In this document: positions 35,201 through 46,856 of the stretch, in pieces | Position numbering within the stretch: position 1 is the stretch's first letter | Layout: every line of letters starts with the position of its first letter | DNA from: Takakia lepidozioides | Taxonomy: Eukaryota; Streptophyta; Takakiopsida; Takakiales; Takakiaceae | Direction: 5' to 3' | Length of the DNA stretch: 64,000 nucleotides | Assembly: GCA_030704615.1 (NCBI GenBank) | Contig: CM060734.1 | Coordinates: forward strand, 48,066,042-48,130,041 | Position numbers and translations under genes: made by a program | Notes under the pieces: model-generated | What the model saw: only the letters and a program-made list of their open reading frames with translations | What the model was told of the DNA's origin: nothing | Databases searched by the model: none

Positions 35201-35577
35201 TAGTAATGTGACGGCATTGTGCCGGCTTCTCCCCTTCAGCCGTCATCATCCGGATGGCCCCCCACTTTCTGACTGCATACCGTTGGCAGTTATTGCGCAA
35301 AGACGAGGGGCCGCATTCCGGAGACAAAGTTCATTAACACTCTGACTGTGGATTTTTTGAGATAGTTGGCTCCCTGGATTTTGGATCAGGCTTCGTCGCT
35401 CGGACAAATCGGCATCGCATTCATTCCCATCGCTGCACCCCCTTCTACCAGGGAGCTTCCCCGCACGCCATCCTGGCAGTCTTGTGTGCACATCTCCCAT
35501 GGCGGAAAACCCGAGCGCTACAGTGTACTGCCGAGCATAGAGCTTCATTTCCGTGCAGAGGGGACACCTGCCGGGTG

Positions 35578-35955
35578 ATGGAGAAATATCTGTGCGTTCG
35601 ATACCACCTGAAACCGGGGTCGGTTTTTTTGGAGGAGGAAAGGAAGGACTCAAACGGCCTTGTTGTCGAGAGTATTGTTGTGCTCCACGATGATTTCGGC
35701 GATGGCAGGGAATGGCGAGTTCCACCATCGGACAGCGTCATATACAGGGCTGTTGGGGACTTCATTTGCCCGCCAAATGCACCGTCTATCCTGGCGCCTT
35801 CCACGAAACAATCCGCGAATCAGAGAGTGGGTACCTCAAAGAGAGAAGTCCGCAACGAAGTAAATCCAGAGCCGAACCCATCCATGAAGACGACCGAGAA
35901 CCGGGTTGTTCACAACCTGTCCTGTATGCAACTGTCACTGTCCAAAGGGCACTAA
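35578..35955 (+). CDS. Hypothetical protein, 125 aa (unit 1)
   Basis: ATG at 35578 opens a 125-codon frame. Its first half is well-mixed and protein-like (MEKYLCVRYHLKPGSVFLEE, then WRVPPSDSVIYRAVGDFICP); the second half is polar and low-complexity. It lies between the satellite and the PPR relic and could be an exon of a larger gene. I recognise no domain. The frame is the same in unit 2. Confidence 0.35.
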   Translation: MEKYLCVRYHLKPGSVFLEEERKDSNGLVVESIVVLHDDFGDGREWRVPPSDSVIYRAVGDFICPPNAPSILAPSTKQSANQRVGTSKREVRNEVNPEPNPSMKTTENRVVHNLSCMQLSLSKGH

Positions 35956-35958
35956 ACC

Positions 35959-36760
35959 ATGACCACAACTTCTGAAAGAGGATCAAGAGAGGGAGTCCAC
36001 AATGCTTCTTCTGGCACTTCTAGGCATGTGAAGATACTTTGTGCGGCAGGCAGACTGACAGAGGCTCTACAGACTCTAAACCAAGGAGGCATTTCGGCAG
36101 ATTCAGATACGTATGTCTGTCTCTTGCTTAAGTGCATCAAGATGGAAGGTTTTGAAGCTGGAAAGCAGGTGAACACTCACATTATCCAAAGTGGATTCAC
36201 GCATATCCTAGTGGACATGTATGCCAAATGTGGGAGCATTGAGGATGTGGAGGGAGTTTTCCACAGTATGGCTGAACGAGATGTGGTGTCGTGGAACGCC
36301 ATGCTTGCAGGGTATGCACAACAGGGGCGCATGATGGAGGCCTTGGAGACCTATGAGCAAATGATGTGCAAAGGGGTGAAGCCCGACCACATCACGTTTG
36401 TGTGCGTTTGCAGTGCGTATGCAAGCCTGACAGCCCTAGAAAAGGGCATGGTTGCATCGCCAAAGCTGGAATTGTACTAGATGTGGTTCTGAACAATACC
36501 CTCATGGACATGTATGCCAGATGTGGAATGCGATGATCACAGGATATGCCCAGCATGTTGTCATAGGGAGGTCCTGCAACTATTTGAAGGAATGCAAAAG
36601 AATGGCTTGAAGCTGGACAGTCTTTATATGTGTTATGTCTGCATGCAGCCACACTGGCCTACTGAATGAAGGAAGATGCTACTTTGATTCCCTGAGTCAA
36701 GATCATGGTATCACTCCGACAGTAAAGCACTTTGGCTGCAGACAAGGAGGCCTTACGCAG
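35959..36760 (+). pseudogene. PPR pseudogene (unit 1)
   Basis: Starts MTTTSERGSREGVHNASSGT, matching the leader of the PPR gene at 1-1448 (GTTSEQGAREGVYKISGT). It then has GGISADSDTYVCLL, QVNTHIIQSGF, LVDMYAKCGSIEDVEGVF, MAERDVVSWNAMLAGYAQQG and VKPDHITFVCVCSAYASL. About eight residues (KPTMFLHN region) are missing after QSGF. The frame slips at 36447 in the GKEVH position (stop at 36480) while similarity continues in another frame (KAGIVLDVVLNNTLMDMYAR, LFEGMQKNGLK). The end matches the usual post-PPR E region (C-Y-F-D-S-L-S-Q-D-H-G-I-T-P-T-V-K-H) near 36680-36725. Confidence 0.8.
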
Positions 36761-36979
36761 CTTCATCAGCAGTGCAATGCTGTTTGGTGAGTACATTCTT
36801 AGACTGTCACTTCCTTCAATTGATTCCTTAATTTCAGGTGGCTGGAGAAGTTTATGAGTTTGGATCAGGGTTTAAATGTACTGAAAGACAGTGTTGATAT
36901 CAAGGACGAGAGCTTCATGGCAAATTGCAAGGCTATGGAGCAGCTCCTGGTTGACCTTAGTAGGTAGCAAGTTGAGAAG

Positions 36980-37430
36980 GTACCTCCTCTGTTGTGAGAG
37001 AGAGGACAGAGCACATGCCCCTGACCACATCACGTGTGTTGGTGTTTGCAACGTGTGTGCAAGCCTCGTAGCCCTGGAGAAGGGCAGAGAGGTTAATAGT
37101 AACATTGTCAAAGCTGGAATTGTACCAGATGTCATTCCGAACAGTGCCCTGGTGGATATGTATGCCAAATGTGGGTGCATTGAAGACGCGAAGGGAGTGT
37201 TCGACAATATGGCTAAACGAAATGTGGTGTCTTGGAGTGCCATGATGGTAGCATGGGTGTGGGATGGAGGTTATGGAGACCTATGAGCAAATGATGCAGG
37301 AAAGGGGTGAAGCCAAATCACATCATGTTCTTGTGCATTTGCAATGTGTGTGCGAGCCTGGCAGCCCTGGGCACAGTTATTCATGTTGTAGACAGCATAA
37401 AGTAGAGGGAGTGTTTGAGAGAGATTCGTC
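36980..37430 (+). pseudogene. Second PPR relic (unit 1)
   Basis: The frame includes APDHITCVGVCNVCASLVAL, EVNSNIVKAGIVPDVIPNSA, LVDMYAKCGCIEDAKGVFDN and MAKRNVVSWSAMM. A frame change at about 37264 gives METYEQMMQERGEAKS, with the expected V-K-P-N-H-I continuation in another frame. Both ends are cut. Probably a displaced part of the same ancestral PPR gene as 35959-36760. Confidence 0.75.
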
Positions 37431-38780
37431 ATTGCATAATGTTACCCTGTTTGTGGCTCAGGGTATATATATGCTGGTGGCGGGATTTTCCCGACTTCCC
37501 AAATATCTGCCTAAGGCCGTCTGGCGCTACCGTATGTCTTACATAGGCTTCCATATGTATGCTCTATCAGATCGATACCAATCGAAGCAAGTGGGAAGAT
37601 TTGGCAGTTGTCTTTGGCATGGTCGTTGGCTACAGACTTATCTTCTTCCTCATGATAAAGTTTACTGAGGATGTGAGCCCAATCCTCCGCTGGCTCCTTG
37701 CCAAGCCTGCCTAGGGCTGCCTGACACGGAAAAATTCGGCTGTCCAGAACACAATTCGACCCCTCTCTATGACACCATCCCCTGTCCATGATGCTGCTCC
37801 GCTGCGGTATTCCACAGGCAAGCAATTTGGTGCGTCCCCATGCATCTTAAAACAAGGAAAAAGTACCTGTCACTATCTTAGGTAATCTAACAACTGCGCC
37901 AACAGTGCTGCTGTGAACATGATACGGCAGCAATGGTAATGCATGAAAGAGGGTGATTGATGGTTAACACTTTTAGCGGGACTGGAAAATTCATCTGGAT
38001 CCCATTCACTGGTGGGAATTTGCAATAACAAAGCCTCTAGCTGAGAATATTGTTTTCTTTGCTTTTGGTTAGCTCAGTTGTAGAGAGAGCTGGTGCCACA
38101 AGAGTCTGATACAGAAATGTGAGGTAATTATTCTACTCTATCAGTGGGGAATCCAGAGATTAATGAAGCGATAAAGGTGGCAGTTACTTGTTCTGCCTCA
38201 ATCATAGCAACAACCATTACTTCTAGGTACATAATTTATTGCTACACAAATTCTGTCATTGGCGCCTGCTGTGTATTATATTCTGCAGTGAAAAGCCTTG
38301 GACGGCTGCATCTTTTTCCCTTGTTGAACGGATGGAGTGCAACTGATCTGAGAATGTATTGCAAGAATGCAGTCTGCAATGTAGAGTCTGTATGGACAAT
38401 GTAATGGTGATTCCAGCACTGGACTGTGATACTGGCAACAATGAAGTGCGTAGAGAAACCAGACAGACCAAACTTGGGAAGGAGAAATAAAAGAAAGACC
38501 ACTGGACCACCGGAGGCTCCTCATGATATACTTAGTGCTTCAGAAAATAAATATGGATACTCTAATGCAGGGTGCACTACAATCTCAGATCCTGCTTTCC
38601 ACCACTTTGAAGATGGGATTTGTTCTTGTGGTGATAGGATGTTTTCTTGGAAAGATGCTAGTGTCTGGTGACAGTGGATGGAAATCAGAGTGCTGTCCTA
38701 ATTCTTCTCAAAGCTTGAAGATGGAAGTGAATACGAATTATTTCAAGTCCTAGTGCTATTGGTATCTGCACTCGATAACC
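37431..38780. other. Non-coding or unidentified stretch in unit 1 (repeated at 51235-52584)
   Basis: A minus frame at 37511-37825 (104 codons, with CQAALGRLGKEPAEDWAHIL) and short plus frames at 38144-38753 are open but match nothing I know. Both are preserved in unit 2, which is expected for such a young duplicate. No splice-linked gene can be built. Confidence 0.35.
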
Positions 38781-38784
38781 AGCA

Positions 38785-38850
38785 TGTAGCCCAGTGGTAA
38801 TGGGCACATACCACGTTGGATGTGGTTGTGGGTTCAAACCATGGTCTGGT
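38785..38850 (+). mobile_element. tRNA-derived SINE head (unit 1)
   Basis: RNA polymerase III internal promoter elements in order: A box TAGCCCAGTGGT (38787-38798) and B box GGTTCAAACC (38831-38840), separated by 32 bp, as in plant SINEs. It cannot fold as a proper tRNA (no acceptor pairing was seen), so it is a SINE rather than a tRNA gene. The 3' end was not located. Confidence 0.6.
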
Positions 38851-38872
38851 GTGTCATGAAGGTGTCCACCTT

Positions 38873-39352
38873 TTAGCTGGAAGGCAGTAGCCCTAGTAGC
38901 CCTTGTGGTGAAGAGACACCATAATTTAAGCTCCCTTCGGGAGGCGTCATATTTTTACTACGCAAGGCCCGCTGCTCGTCCTGAATCAAGTCCAGTAGAT
39001 CTACAAGAAGCTGCTGTTGCGGCCATCCTCCATCGATGTCTGCATTTCCTAGATGCAATTTGATGAGTACTAGGGTTGCAGTCGATGCATCGCCACGATG
39101 CCGTTCAGAGTTTGATTGACAGTAAGTTACCTGTCGAGCAGCCTCGTGAGCGTCACGCAAGTTCCTAAAGTTAAAGGCTGTAGCGAATTTAGTAAACGAC
39201 CAAGTGTTGTTTATGCAAAACCCAAACTTGGGTCTTGTTGTATCCTTGCATATGTACATACAAGCACGCAGGTCTCCAGACTCCCACTTCCTTCCTTCAC
39301 ACATTGCGAGTTCGTGGTGGCACATGACAGTTGTGGCCACCGGACAAAGCAA
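38873..39352 (-). CDS. Hypothetical protein frame (unit 1; repeated at 52677-53156)
   Basis: A 159-codon minus frame (with FGFCINNTWSFTKFATAFNF, LRDAHEAARQVTYCQ and LVDLLDLIQDEQRAL). The composition is protein-like but no family is recognised. It overlaps the region just after the SINE head, so part may be SINE body. It is identical in both units. Confidence 0.3.
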   Translation of the reverse strand: MLCPVATTVMCHHELAMCEGRKWESGDLRACMYICKDTTRPKFGFCINNTWSFTKFATAFNFRNLRDAHEAARQVTYCQSNSERHRGDASTATLVLIKLHLGNADIDGGWPQQQLLVDLLDLIQDEQRALRSKNMTPPEGSLNYGVSSPQGLLGLLPSS

Positions 39353-39619
39353 AGTCTGGAGTAGAACAGAGCTTCATGACAGCAGGCCGAGAAGGTACCT
39401 CTACCCAAGGATTGTGGCTACTTGGCTCTCTCTTCTGATCCACCAACGGGTATGGACACTGAGGTGTGGAGTAGGCTGTCGTGCGACTTACTGGACAGAG
39501 TATTGGCACGCTTATCTTGCACAAACTTTTGCCGCTTATAGATGGTGTGCAAGCGCCAGCGATCTCTACCAACAACTCAAGGTTTTATGCATCTCCGCCA
39601 CCAAGTCGGTGTCGATCAA

Positions 39620-40065
39620 ATAGAGCCATTCTTTGTCTTTCCCTCGGACAATGGGTACATTTCCCCGCAGAACATGGGATTTTTAAAGTTATTGTATCCA
39701 TCATCATCTGCAAGGGGATGTCCAAGTTGCAACAGATGGACCTCGCATTCCTTAGATCTCACTTGCCTAGTTGCGTCTCAACAAATATGTCAACAGCAGG
39801 TTCCTATCCTTCACCGGCTTACTATTATTTATCTATAGACGGAGGGTTGTTTTCCATGGCACTGAGTTCATGTCGCTTAGAGGATTCGCACATCATTGTG
39901 TTCAATCCAATCTCAAAGTGTTGCAGACGCTTGCTTGAAGTGCCTCCACTTTACGGCGAGGAGAGATTTCTTAGTAAACTGGTGATGGATAGCAGAACTG
40001 GAGGGTACACCCTTATTAGGGTTACAATTGTAACAAGGTATGATACTGAAGAGGTAGAGGTTCGC
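39620..40065 (+). pseudogene. F-box/kelch-like protein fragment, cut at the unit boundary (unit 1)
   Basis: The frame contains MSKLQQMDLAFLRSHL, SIDGGLFSMALS, IIVFNPISKCCRRLLEVPPL and LVMDSRTGGYTLIRVTIVTR. The pattern 'dG-L.....; V.NPIs......LP.L; ...D..tGgYk.' is the kelch/F-box-associated beta-propeller segment of plant F-box proteins. The upstream part (IEPFFVFPSD) is in another frame here but in the same frame in unit 2, owing to a one-G difference near 39715. The F-box itself is not seen and the gene ends abruptly at the tandem junction. Confidence 0.5.
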
Positions 40066-40303
40066 ATGGGGGCTGCTATTTCATGAGCGGCATGAGCATG
40101 AGCGGCATGAGCATGAGCGGAAAAAAAAAAAGCATGAGCAGACCATTGTGAGTCCACGGAAATAGGGTTAGGAGGCACGGAAATAGGGTCATGTGAAGTT
40201 GGAATGTGGCACCAGTGGACTTGAAATGCAACATTTTATTGCAAATTTTGTGGCAAGCCACGTCTATACAAGTGTGTTCTAACTGTCATAGCCGGAATGG
40301 GCA

Positions 40304-43300
40304 CTACTCTCCTACACCCTCCGAGGAACTTGCCCCACCTTCTTCCTCATCCCCCTCATCCCCCTCATCCTCCGAGCTCTGTGATGCATCAGTTCCACTA
40401 TGCCTCTCAAAAATCCCGTCCTCTCCTTGGGGGACTGTCCACCTCACCTCCTGGGAATCTTCTGCGTCTTCTCCCCCACTTTCCTCCTCAGCAGAATCCA
40501 ACACAAATCTACGAGCCCGACGGGCTCTAATAGCTGCTGCCTCCTCCCTCATCTTCATTTTCTTGAGGCTTGCCTCGTCTAAAATCTGCTCTACACGACT
40601 ACGTTCGGAACACCTCCTAATGGACACCGAAGCAAGTCGGGCAGCATAAGTAGGAAGGATGTACTCCCTTTCTGGACTAGGCATGAAATCCCCCCTGGCA
40701 AAAAAAGGCACGTTCCTCCTGCCCATGAACTCCGGTGTAGACGTCCCTCCGGCAGTACTTGGCATCCTACAGTAAGAACAAATCCACTTCAAGAATGTCA
40801 ATACCAGCACAACCAGAAAGGGTTTTCAATGAAATAAGAGAGCGGAGGGAGGTGCCTCACAAAATCTGGAGGCAACTTACAATGCCACCACTCACTCGTA
40901 AACCGGGGGCTCCTCGGCCTTGATCCCAACTTCCTCCCCCTGCTCCTTCTCGGATTTTTCCTCATCCTCCGAGGATGCCTCTTTCCTCATCCTCCCGTTT
41001 CCGAGTTGTGGAGGGCAGTATCTGGCTCGAAGGCGAACACATGCCTGTCGGACAACGTCCCTGCCCACATTGAAGCACCTGAGGAACAAAGCGGGCGGTT
41101 AATAGCTTGCGGCATGCAATTGCAATGGGGCCAGGGGACAAACTGAGCACGTGAAGGCTTACCCGTGCCGCATGTGAGGTCCAGAATCCGCCCTTGGACA
41201 TCCGAGCACGTCTCCATGAGGGTTTGGATGAAAGCAGGGCTCCGGGTCCGGCTGTACCGCCACGGTTTGCCTGTCTTTGTGTCCTTCGGCATACTAGAGT
41301 GGGGCACATAGTTGTAGAGGACATCGTAGGTTACAGGGTCCACAGCGGCATCAACAAGACGACCGTCGTTGCGGAATTTGAACGTAGACCCTCTCTTCAC
41401 AAAGCAATATGCCTCAAACACCAATGTCTGCACATCCAACAAAGAAGGGATCAATTCCAGGGTCTACTTAACATACACCACAATATGAAGTGAATGCAAT
41501 AGATTGATAACTTACACTTTGGCCCTCTGTTTGCAACCCCTGCGTACTGATGCAGAACCATTTTCTGAGGAGGACCGGGGTGACACTTTTCGGTGTCCAC
41601 CTTGCCACCGCATTCTCTGTGGTCTTCCCTCTCGTGGCAAGGACAACCACACATCCACCGTCATCCAGAAGCATCCCCGCCGCCAGCCCAAACCCGGCTT
41701 TCCAGTAGTCCTCAGTAAACCTGTTCCAGGTGGGCACACCATCCAGGCCCTCCAGCAGCTCCCCATCTGGAATGTCGAGAGAATCATGTCGCAAGCTCTC
41801 TCCACCTCAACCCCCCCCCCCCCCCCGAGTGCTCTTGCAATTCGTGCTCATAGCCGTGAAGAATTCCATCATGGCTTCAAAACCAGGGGTGTCTTTAGGC
41901 TCTTGTACCGCCCCCTCTTCTTGGCTTTCCCCTTCTGCTCCGCCAGAGACTTGTTGTGTGCCACCTTCTTCGCCCTGGCAGCGAGAGCGTCAAGGAAGCT
42001 CTCATTGACGCATTGGATGATGGTTGGAGGTTCTAGCTTTGGCCTGTGCGTAAACGTCACCGCCGAATACCGGCGTGTAGGCTCGCCCTCAAATGCCAAC
42101 TTCTTGGCAGAGCCAGTCCCACTCCGAACTGACTTGGGAACCCGGACGACCGGTGACTGGGTAGGAGCAACAGCAGTCGCAGGACCTTGAACGAAATCGG
42201 CGTCGGAGTCACTCTCTTGGGTCCCCTCCTGCGCCTCCTCCGATGCCCCGATGGTTTTCTTCTTTTTGGGTGTTACTGCAGTCACCTGTTTCCTTGTCCT
42301 TTTCCTTTGACCTTTACTCTTCTCATGCAATTTCTCCTGAATTCCTGCCCTCACAAGCTCTGCCGCTTTCCTGGAGTTCGCAAGCGCTTTTGCCTCTTTT
42401 GCACCACAACGGAGGCAGCGGAGCCCGGTTTCGTCGGAATTCAGCATCCAGCTTCAATTGAAACTCGGATGGGTCGAGCGAGCCGGGCGGAAGGTCCACA
42501 TACCAAGGGCAATCACGCAAATGTTCCAGATGCCACTCCTTCACAATATCGTCAGTGTACATGGAGTCAGCCCCAGGGTTCCTCCATGCCAGAAAGAATG
42601 GTGGCTCGAAAGACAGATGACCTTTCTTCTCCAAAAGGGAGAACTTACAGTACCTGCATTCATGAAACACACAATGAGGTCCGAAAATGGCTAAGTCCCT
42701 GAACGGCAATAGGGCCTACAACTGGAATATGGCGCCGAATTTCCACTTCAGGGCCACCCAGTCTAGGGACTTAGCCCGAAAATGGCTAAGTCCCTGAACG
42801 GCAATACGGCCTGGAACTGGAAAATGGCGCCGAATTTCCAGTTCAGGGCCACCCAGTCTAGGGACTTAGCCCGAAAATGGCTAAGTCCCTGAACGGCAAT
42901 AGGGCCTAAAACTGGAAAATGGGCGCCGAATTTCCACTTCAGGGCCAGCCAGTCTAGGGACTTAGCCCGAAAATGGCTAAGTCCCTGAACGGCAATAGGG
43001 CCTGGAACTGGAAAATGGCGCCGAATTTCCAGTTCAGGGCCAGCCAGTCTAGGGACTTAGCCCGAAAATGGCTAAGTCCCTGGACGGCAATAGGGCCTAG
43101 AACTGGAAAACGGCGCCGAATTTCCAGTTCCGGGCCAGCCACACTAGGGACTTAGGCCGAAAATGGCTAAGTCCCTGAATGGCAATAGGGCCTACAACTG
43201 GAAAATGGCGCCGAATTTCCACTTCAGGGCCAGCCAGTCTAGGGACTTAGACCGAAAATGGCTAAGTCCCTGGACGGCAATAGGGCCTGGAACTGGAAAA

Positions 43301-46300
43301 TGGCGCCGAATTTCCAGTTCCGGGCCAGCCAGTCTAGGGACTTAGCCATTTTCGGAGCCCTGACTGGAAATTCGGCGCCATTTTCCCTAACACACCACTT
43401 GAGGCCTCTAACATCCTGAAATGCCAGGACTTGAAAGAAAGGCAGCGCGTATGTACATGTACAGAAGGCGCATTGCTGCTTTGTCCGCGTTCGGCTGGTC
43501 GGTGAACTCGTGGCTCCGGCGAGCATCTGCTATCTCCCGAAAGAATAGGTTGGTTTTGTAGAGCAGAAAGTACCTCGTCGTCACATAGTCACGTAGGCTC
43601 TCTGCTGCAGGAGATATCTCCATCTTGAACTGATGTGCTTGTGTGTCCAGCTGCTCTTGCGCATTCGTCGTCACCTGTGGAGATTGTCCATCAGATCGCT
43701 TTCCTCAAAAAATACAATGAATCCACCCCCTACTAGAGTAGAAGCCCCAAACGAAGCGTGGGGAAGTACCTGAAACCACCATGTCATGCAGTTCATCCAC
43801 ATGTCGAATGTGGGGTCAGAGAGTTTGTCCGTTTGGGGAGCTCCACATGTCCCTGGTACTTTGGGAACCATTCCAGATTTGGAGCCACCGGGTCTGTCCA
43901 ACCACCCAGCATATTCGTAAGCGCCAAACACCACAAAAAGGAGTTGTTGCCACCACAATTTTGTTAAGAATGTATCACCTTTTCTGTTGCATCCACACAG
44001 GATGTGGCTAGACGATGGAGCTTCTCCAATGTCATCGTGGGCTTCAGAGCGCGAGAGTAGTGCTTCCCCACCTCCACCAGAAAGTCGGTACCAAGGGCGG
44101 GATCAGCTATGGCCATGTACTTTACCATCCGCGACTTGTACTTTATGCGGGCCCTCACCTCCGCAGCTTTGACATACGATTCGAGTTCCGGGAGGGTTGG
44201 ATTCTTCTCCTCTGACTCCATGTAGAACCTCCGCGCATGTGCCAAATCCTGCTGTATTTTCGTCTGTCAAGAATGCGCACATAAGATTAGAGATCCTGCT
44301 CAACACAATTTCTTCTATTGGGGGAGGAGAGACAGATTAGCTCAACAAAACTGTCAGGAGCTTTACCCGAAATATGTAGTCCACCATGGCATCGACGCTC
44401 AGCCTATACCAGGTTCTGTCTGCCTTTGCCTCCGACTTGCGCAGGAGGTCGGCACTGAGGGAATTGGCAAACTCTTGCACCCCCTGCTTCCCGACATCCT
44501 TCACTCGGAAGAGCATATGGGACAAGTTGGTGGCAATGAAGGCATTCTCAGTCACCCTGCAGTGCCACATTTCCATCAAACAATACTGAAATGGGAATTT
44601 TCATCATATATGAGGATTCGCAATGAAATGACTTCCAAATTCAAAGTCCAAAAGCGAGAGGGGTTGTAGCTTACGAGTTGATGTCGGCCATTGCAGCTTT
44701 GAGAAGACTGCGATCTTTGGGCCCCGCAACCTTCAGCACAACACAATCGACGGCGAAATGCCAATCGAGATCGTTGGGGTGGGCTTGGGCAATGTGCTCC
44801 ATCCATGCCAGGAGGCGATGATTGCCGTCCCACACGTAGAACATCTTACCGGACATGTGCTGGAAAAGAGGATCACTAGCAATCGATCTCTCGAACTCCT
44901 CATTTCGCGTTTGCCAATGGGGACCCCATTTGTCCACCTCATCGGAAGTGTGGGCACGGGAAGCTCCGTGGTCGTTCTCAATGGAAACGTAAAACGCGGC
45001 AGACCCCATTCGATATCCATCCCGGAAAGAGAATTTCAGCTTGTCGATATCGCCTGGGAGGGCAGGTCTCACCACCTGCAATGACACCAAGCGGCAAAGG
45101 GGAATTCGAAGCTTGGCCGGGTACACCATGCCCCCCAGCACCCTGCCAATGTTGCTGTGGGTTGCCTCCAACATCTTGGCAGCGGCCAACTTCATATCCG
45201 CCTCAGACATGACGTCTGCTGCAGAGGGGTTTTCCGGCAGCCCACCAGGACCGCCAAATCCAGCCTGTATGCTCCGGGTTTGGGGCCTGGGGATGTCCGG
45301 GAGGATGTCATCCTGGTCAGAAACCTCCATGTCGTCCTCCTCAACAGGGTCAGCCACCTGCGAAACCACCTCCAGCACTCTCGTCGTCTCTACTGCCCTC
45401 TCCCCTGGCTTCACCTCGAACTTGCACAATCCGTGCTCTTTCAGGTGTTCTTTCCTCTCCTCCACTCTCCACCGTATGGGTAATTGCGGGGGCTGCTCTT
45501 GCCCGCGATGGTCTAACCGGTGTGTTACTGCCTCTCTGTGGTGTCTTGGAGGGATCCACCGTCTCTGTGTGTCCCTCGCTTACATTGGCATCTGTCATTT
45601 GGGCACCCCTGGCCTCTTCAGCTGCCTTTTGTCTTTCCTCCTGGCTAGCATTCTGTCTCGTCTGTTCTTTTGCCCTCTCTTTTGCCCTCTCACGGGCTTT
45701 CTGTTTCTTACTAGGGCTAGCAGCAGGGGAGCCCTCCAGGACGACCACCTTTGATTGAGGCGAACTGACACCCTCGCGCGCACTGCTCACTCCCCCCTCC
45801 GCAGCCCGTGACTGCTCTCTCGCCGGGGATTGCATGTGCTTAGCTTTCTTCTTTTTCTTTGCGTGGGCGGGCCCTACTGCATGTGCATGAACAACCTCCA
45901 TTGCCGGATCTGTTGTCCTCATGTCCTCACGCCCTTCACCTGCCATGCCGCCTGCACCAACCTCCCCAATGCATACTCTGTCGTAATCTCGTTGCAAGTC
46001 CTCCCGTCCACCAACAAAAGGTTTAAGTTTGCCCTCTTGCCCCAAGTTGGGCGATTGAAACATGTGATGAGTTGGAGCTGTCGATGATACCACCAGCGTG
46101 CCGGGCTCGTCGTCACTCTGTCATTGACAAAAATCGTGAAAACCAACATCGGTGCAAAAAGCAGCATCGCAACCACCATAGCAACAATCATGTAGCAAAA
46201 ATGAAAACATAACAAGTTTAGGAAGTATGGAGAGCCATGCAACAACAATGAAAACAAATGCAACCATTGCCTAAGAATGACATGCACAAGCAGCCTTCTC

Positions 46301-46665
46301 CAGAGCTGCCGGATTTGCACACGCATTGCAAACAATCTAAGGTTCACTCAACTATCTAAAGTTCACTCATACAGCAAAGCCAGGATGAAGATGCAAAAAC
46401 AAAGCAAGGTAACAAAGCGAAAGCAAAAAATAAATCGAACAAACCGAAAGCAGAAGTGGCTTGCCTGAGAGTACTCGGCTTCAGTTGGCGCAGGTTGTGA
46501 GCAAGACACTGGAATCTCCTGCTGGAGCTTCAGTTTGGCCATGCGAGAGATTGGCCGTCGTCCGTAGTACAGAGCTTTCAACTTCCGCCGCGGTCTGGAT
46601 GTGAGGTCTCTCTCAGGAGAGCCACGCCCTTCAGGCGGCATAAGTCCCAGCCAAAAAGATCTCAT
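40304..46665 (-). pseudogene. ParB-like/methyltransferase-like gene, unit 2 copy (most disrupted)
   Basis: Same exon plan as the unit 1 gene. Exon 2 reads through the N-terminal basic region (to about 45.41 kb) but then shifts frame at an extra C near 45412. The ParB-like part itself is intact (44671-45400 region). Additional lesions: a rearranged stretch near 40980-41005 that removes the end of the Glu-rich exon 9 and shifts it; loss of one G near 41779, which breaks the DIPDG motif frame; and insertions near 42409, 42626, 43578 and 41680. Several insertions are duplications of adjacent 2-3 bp, so they may be consensus errors rather than mutations. Confidence 0.55.
42681..43387. repeat. 95-bp palindromic satellite in intron 6 of the unit 2 gene
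   Basis: Same array as in unit 1, with the same repeat number and order of variants. It differs by one extra G near 42920 at a GGCGCC core. Confidence 0.95.
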
Positions 46666-46856
46666 TTTTTGGGGTACATGCCTGGAATACCATGTTAAGC
46701 CAAGATTAGCATGAGATTTAGGGTACGTGTCCAGAAAGCCATGCGTCGCCAGCCCGAATAATAACCGACGGCGGTCAACATTTATTGCCCAACTGCGCAA
46801 TTAAATGTCGGATGAAGCCCTCCATGTCGGATGAAAATCGACGTAAACAATCCCGG

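Larger units (their letters stand above)
26297..40065. repeat. Tandem unit 1 (13,769 bp)
   Basis: The sequence starting ATGGGGGCTGCTATTTCATG at 26297 recurs at 40066 and 53871, and everything between recurs almost identically. The unit contains, left to right: the minus-strand ParB-methyltransferase-like gene, the inverted satellite, a plus-strand hypothetical frame, PPR relics, a SINE head and an F-box-like fragment. The left junction joins unrelated DNA (the divergent locus). The boundary lies at ATGAGCGGC microsatellite sequence. Confidence 0.95.

Noticed and set aside
37511-37825. Possible transposase or gag fragment (104-codon minus frame)
   Set aside because: No catalytic triad, zinc knuckle or terminal repeats were found; left as unidentified.
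38785-38850. tRNA gene
   Set aside because: A and B boxes are present but acceptor and anticodon stems cannot be drawn, so it is called a SINE head.
41504-42190. 228-codon plus-strand frame, and similar plus frames across 26.4-32 kb, 40.2-46 kb and 54-60 kb
   Set aside because: They are antisense to the well-supported minus-strand exons and have no similarity of their own.
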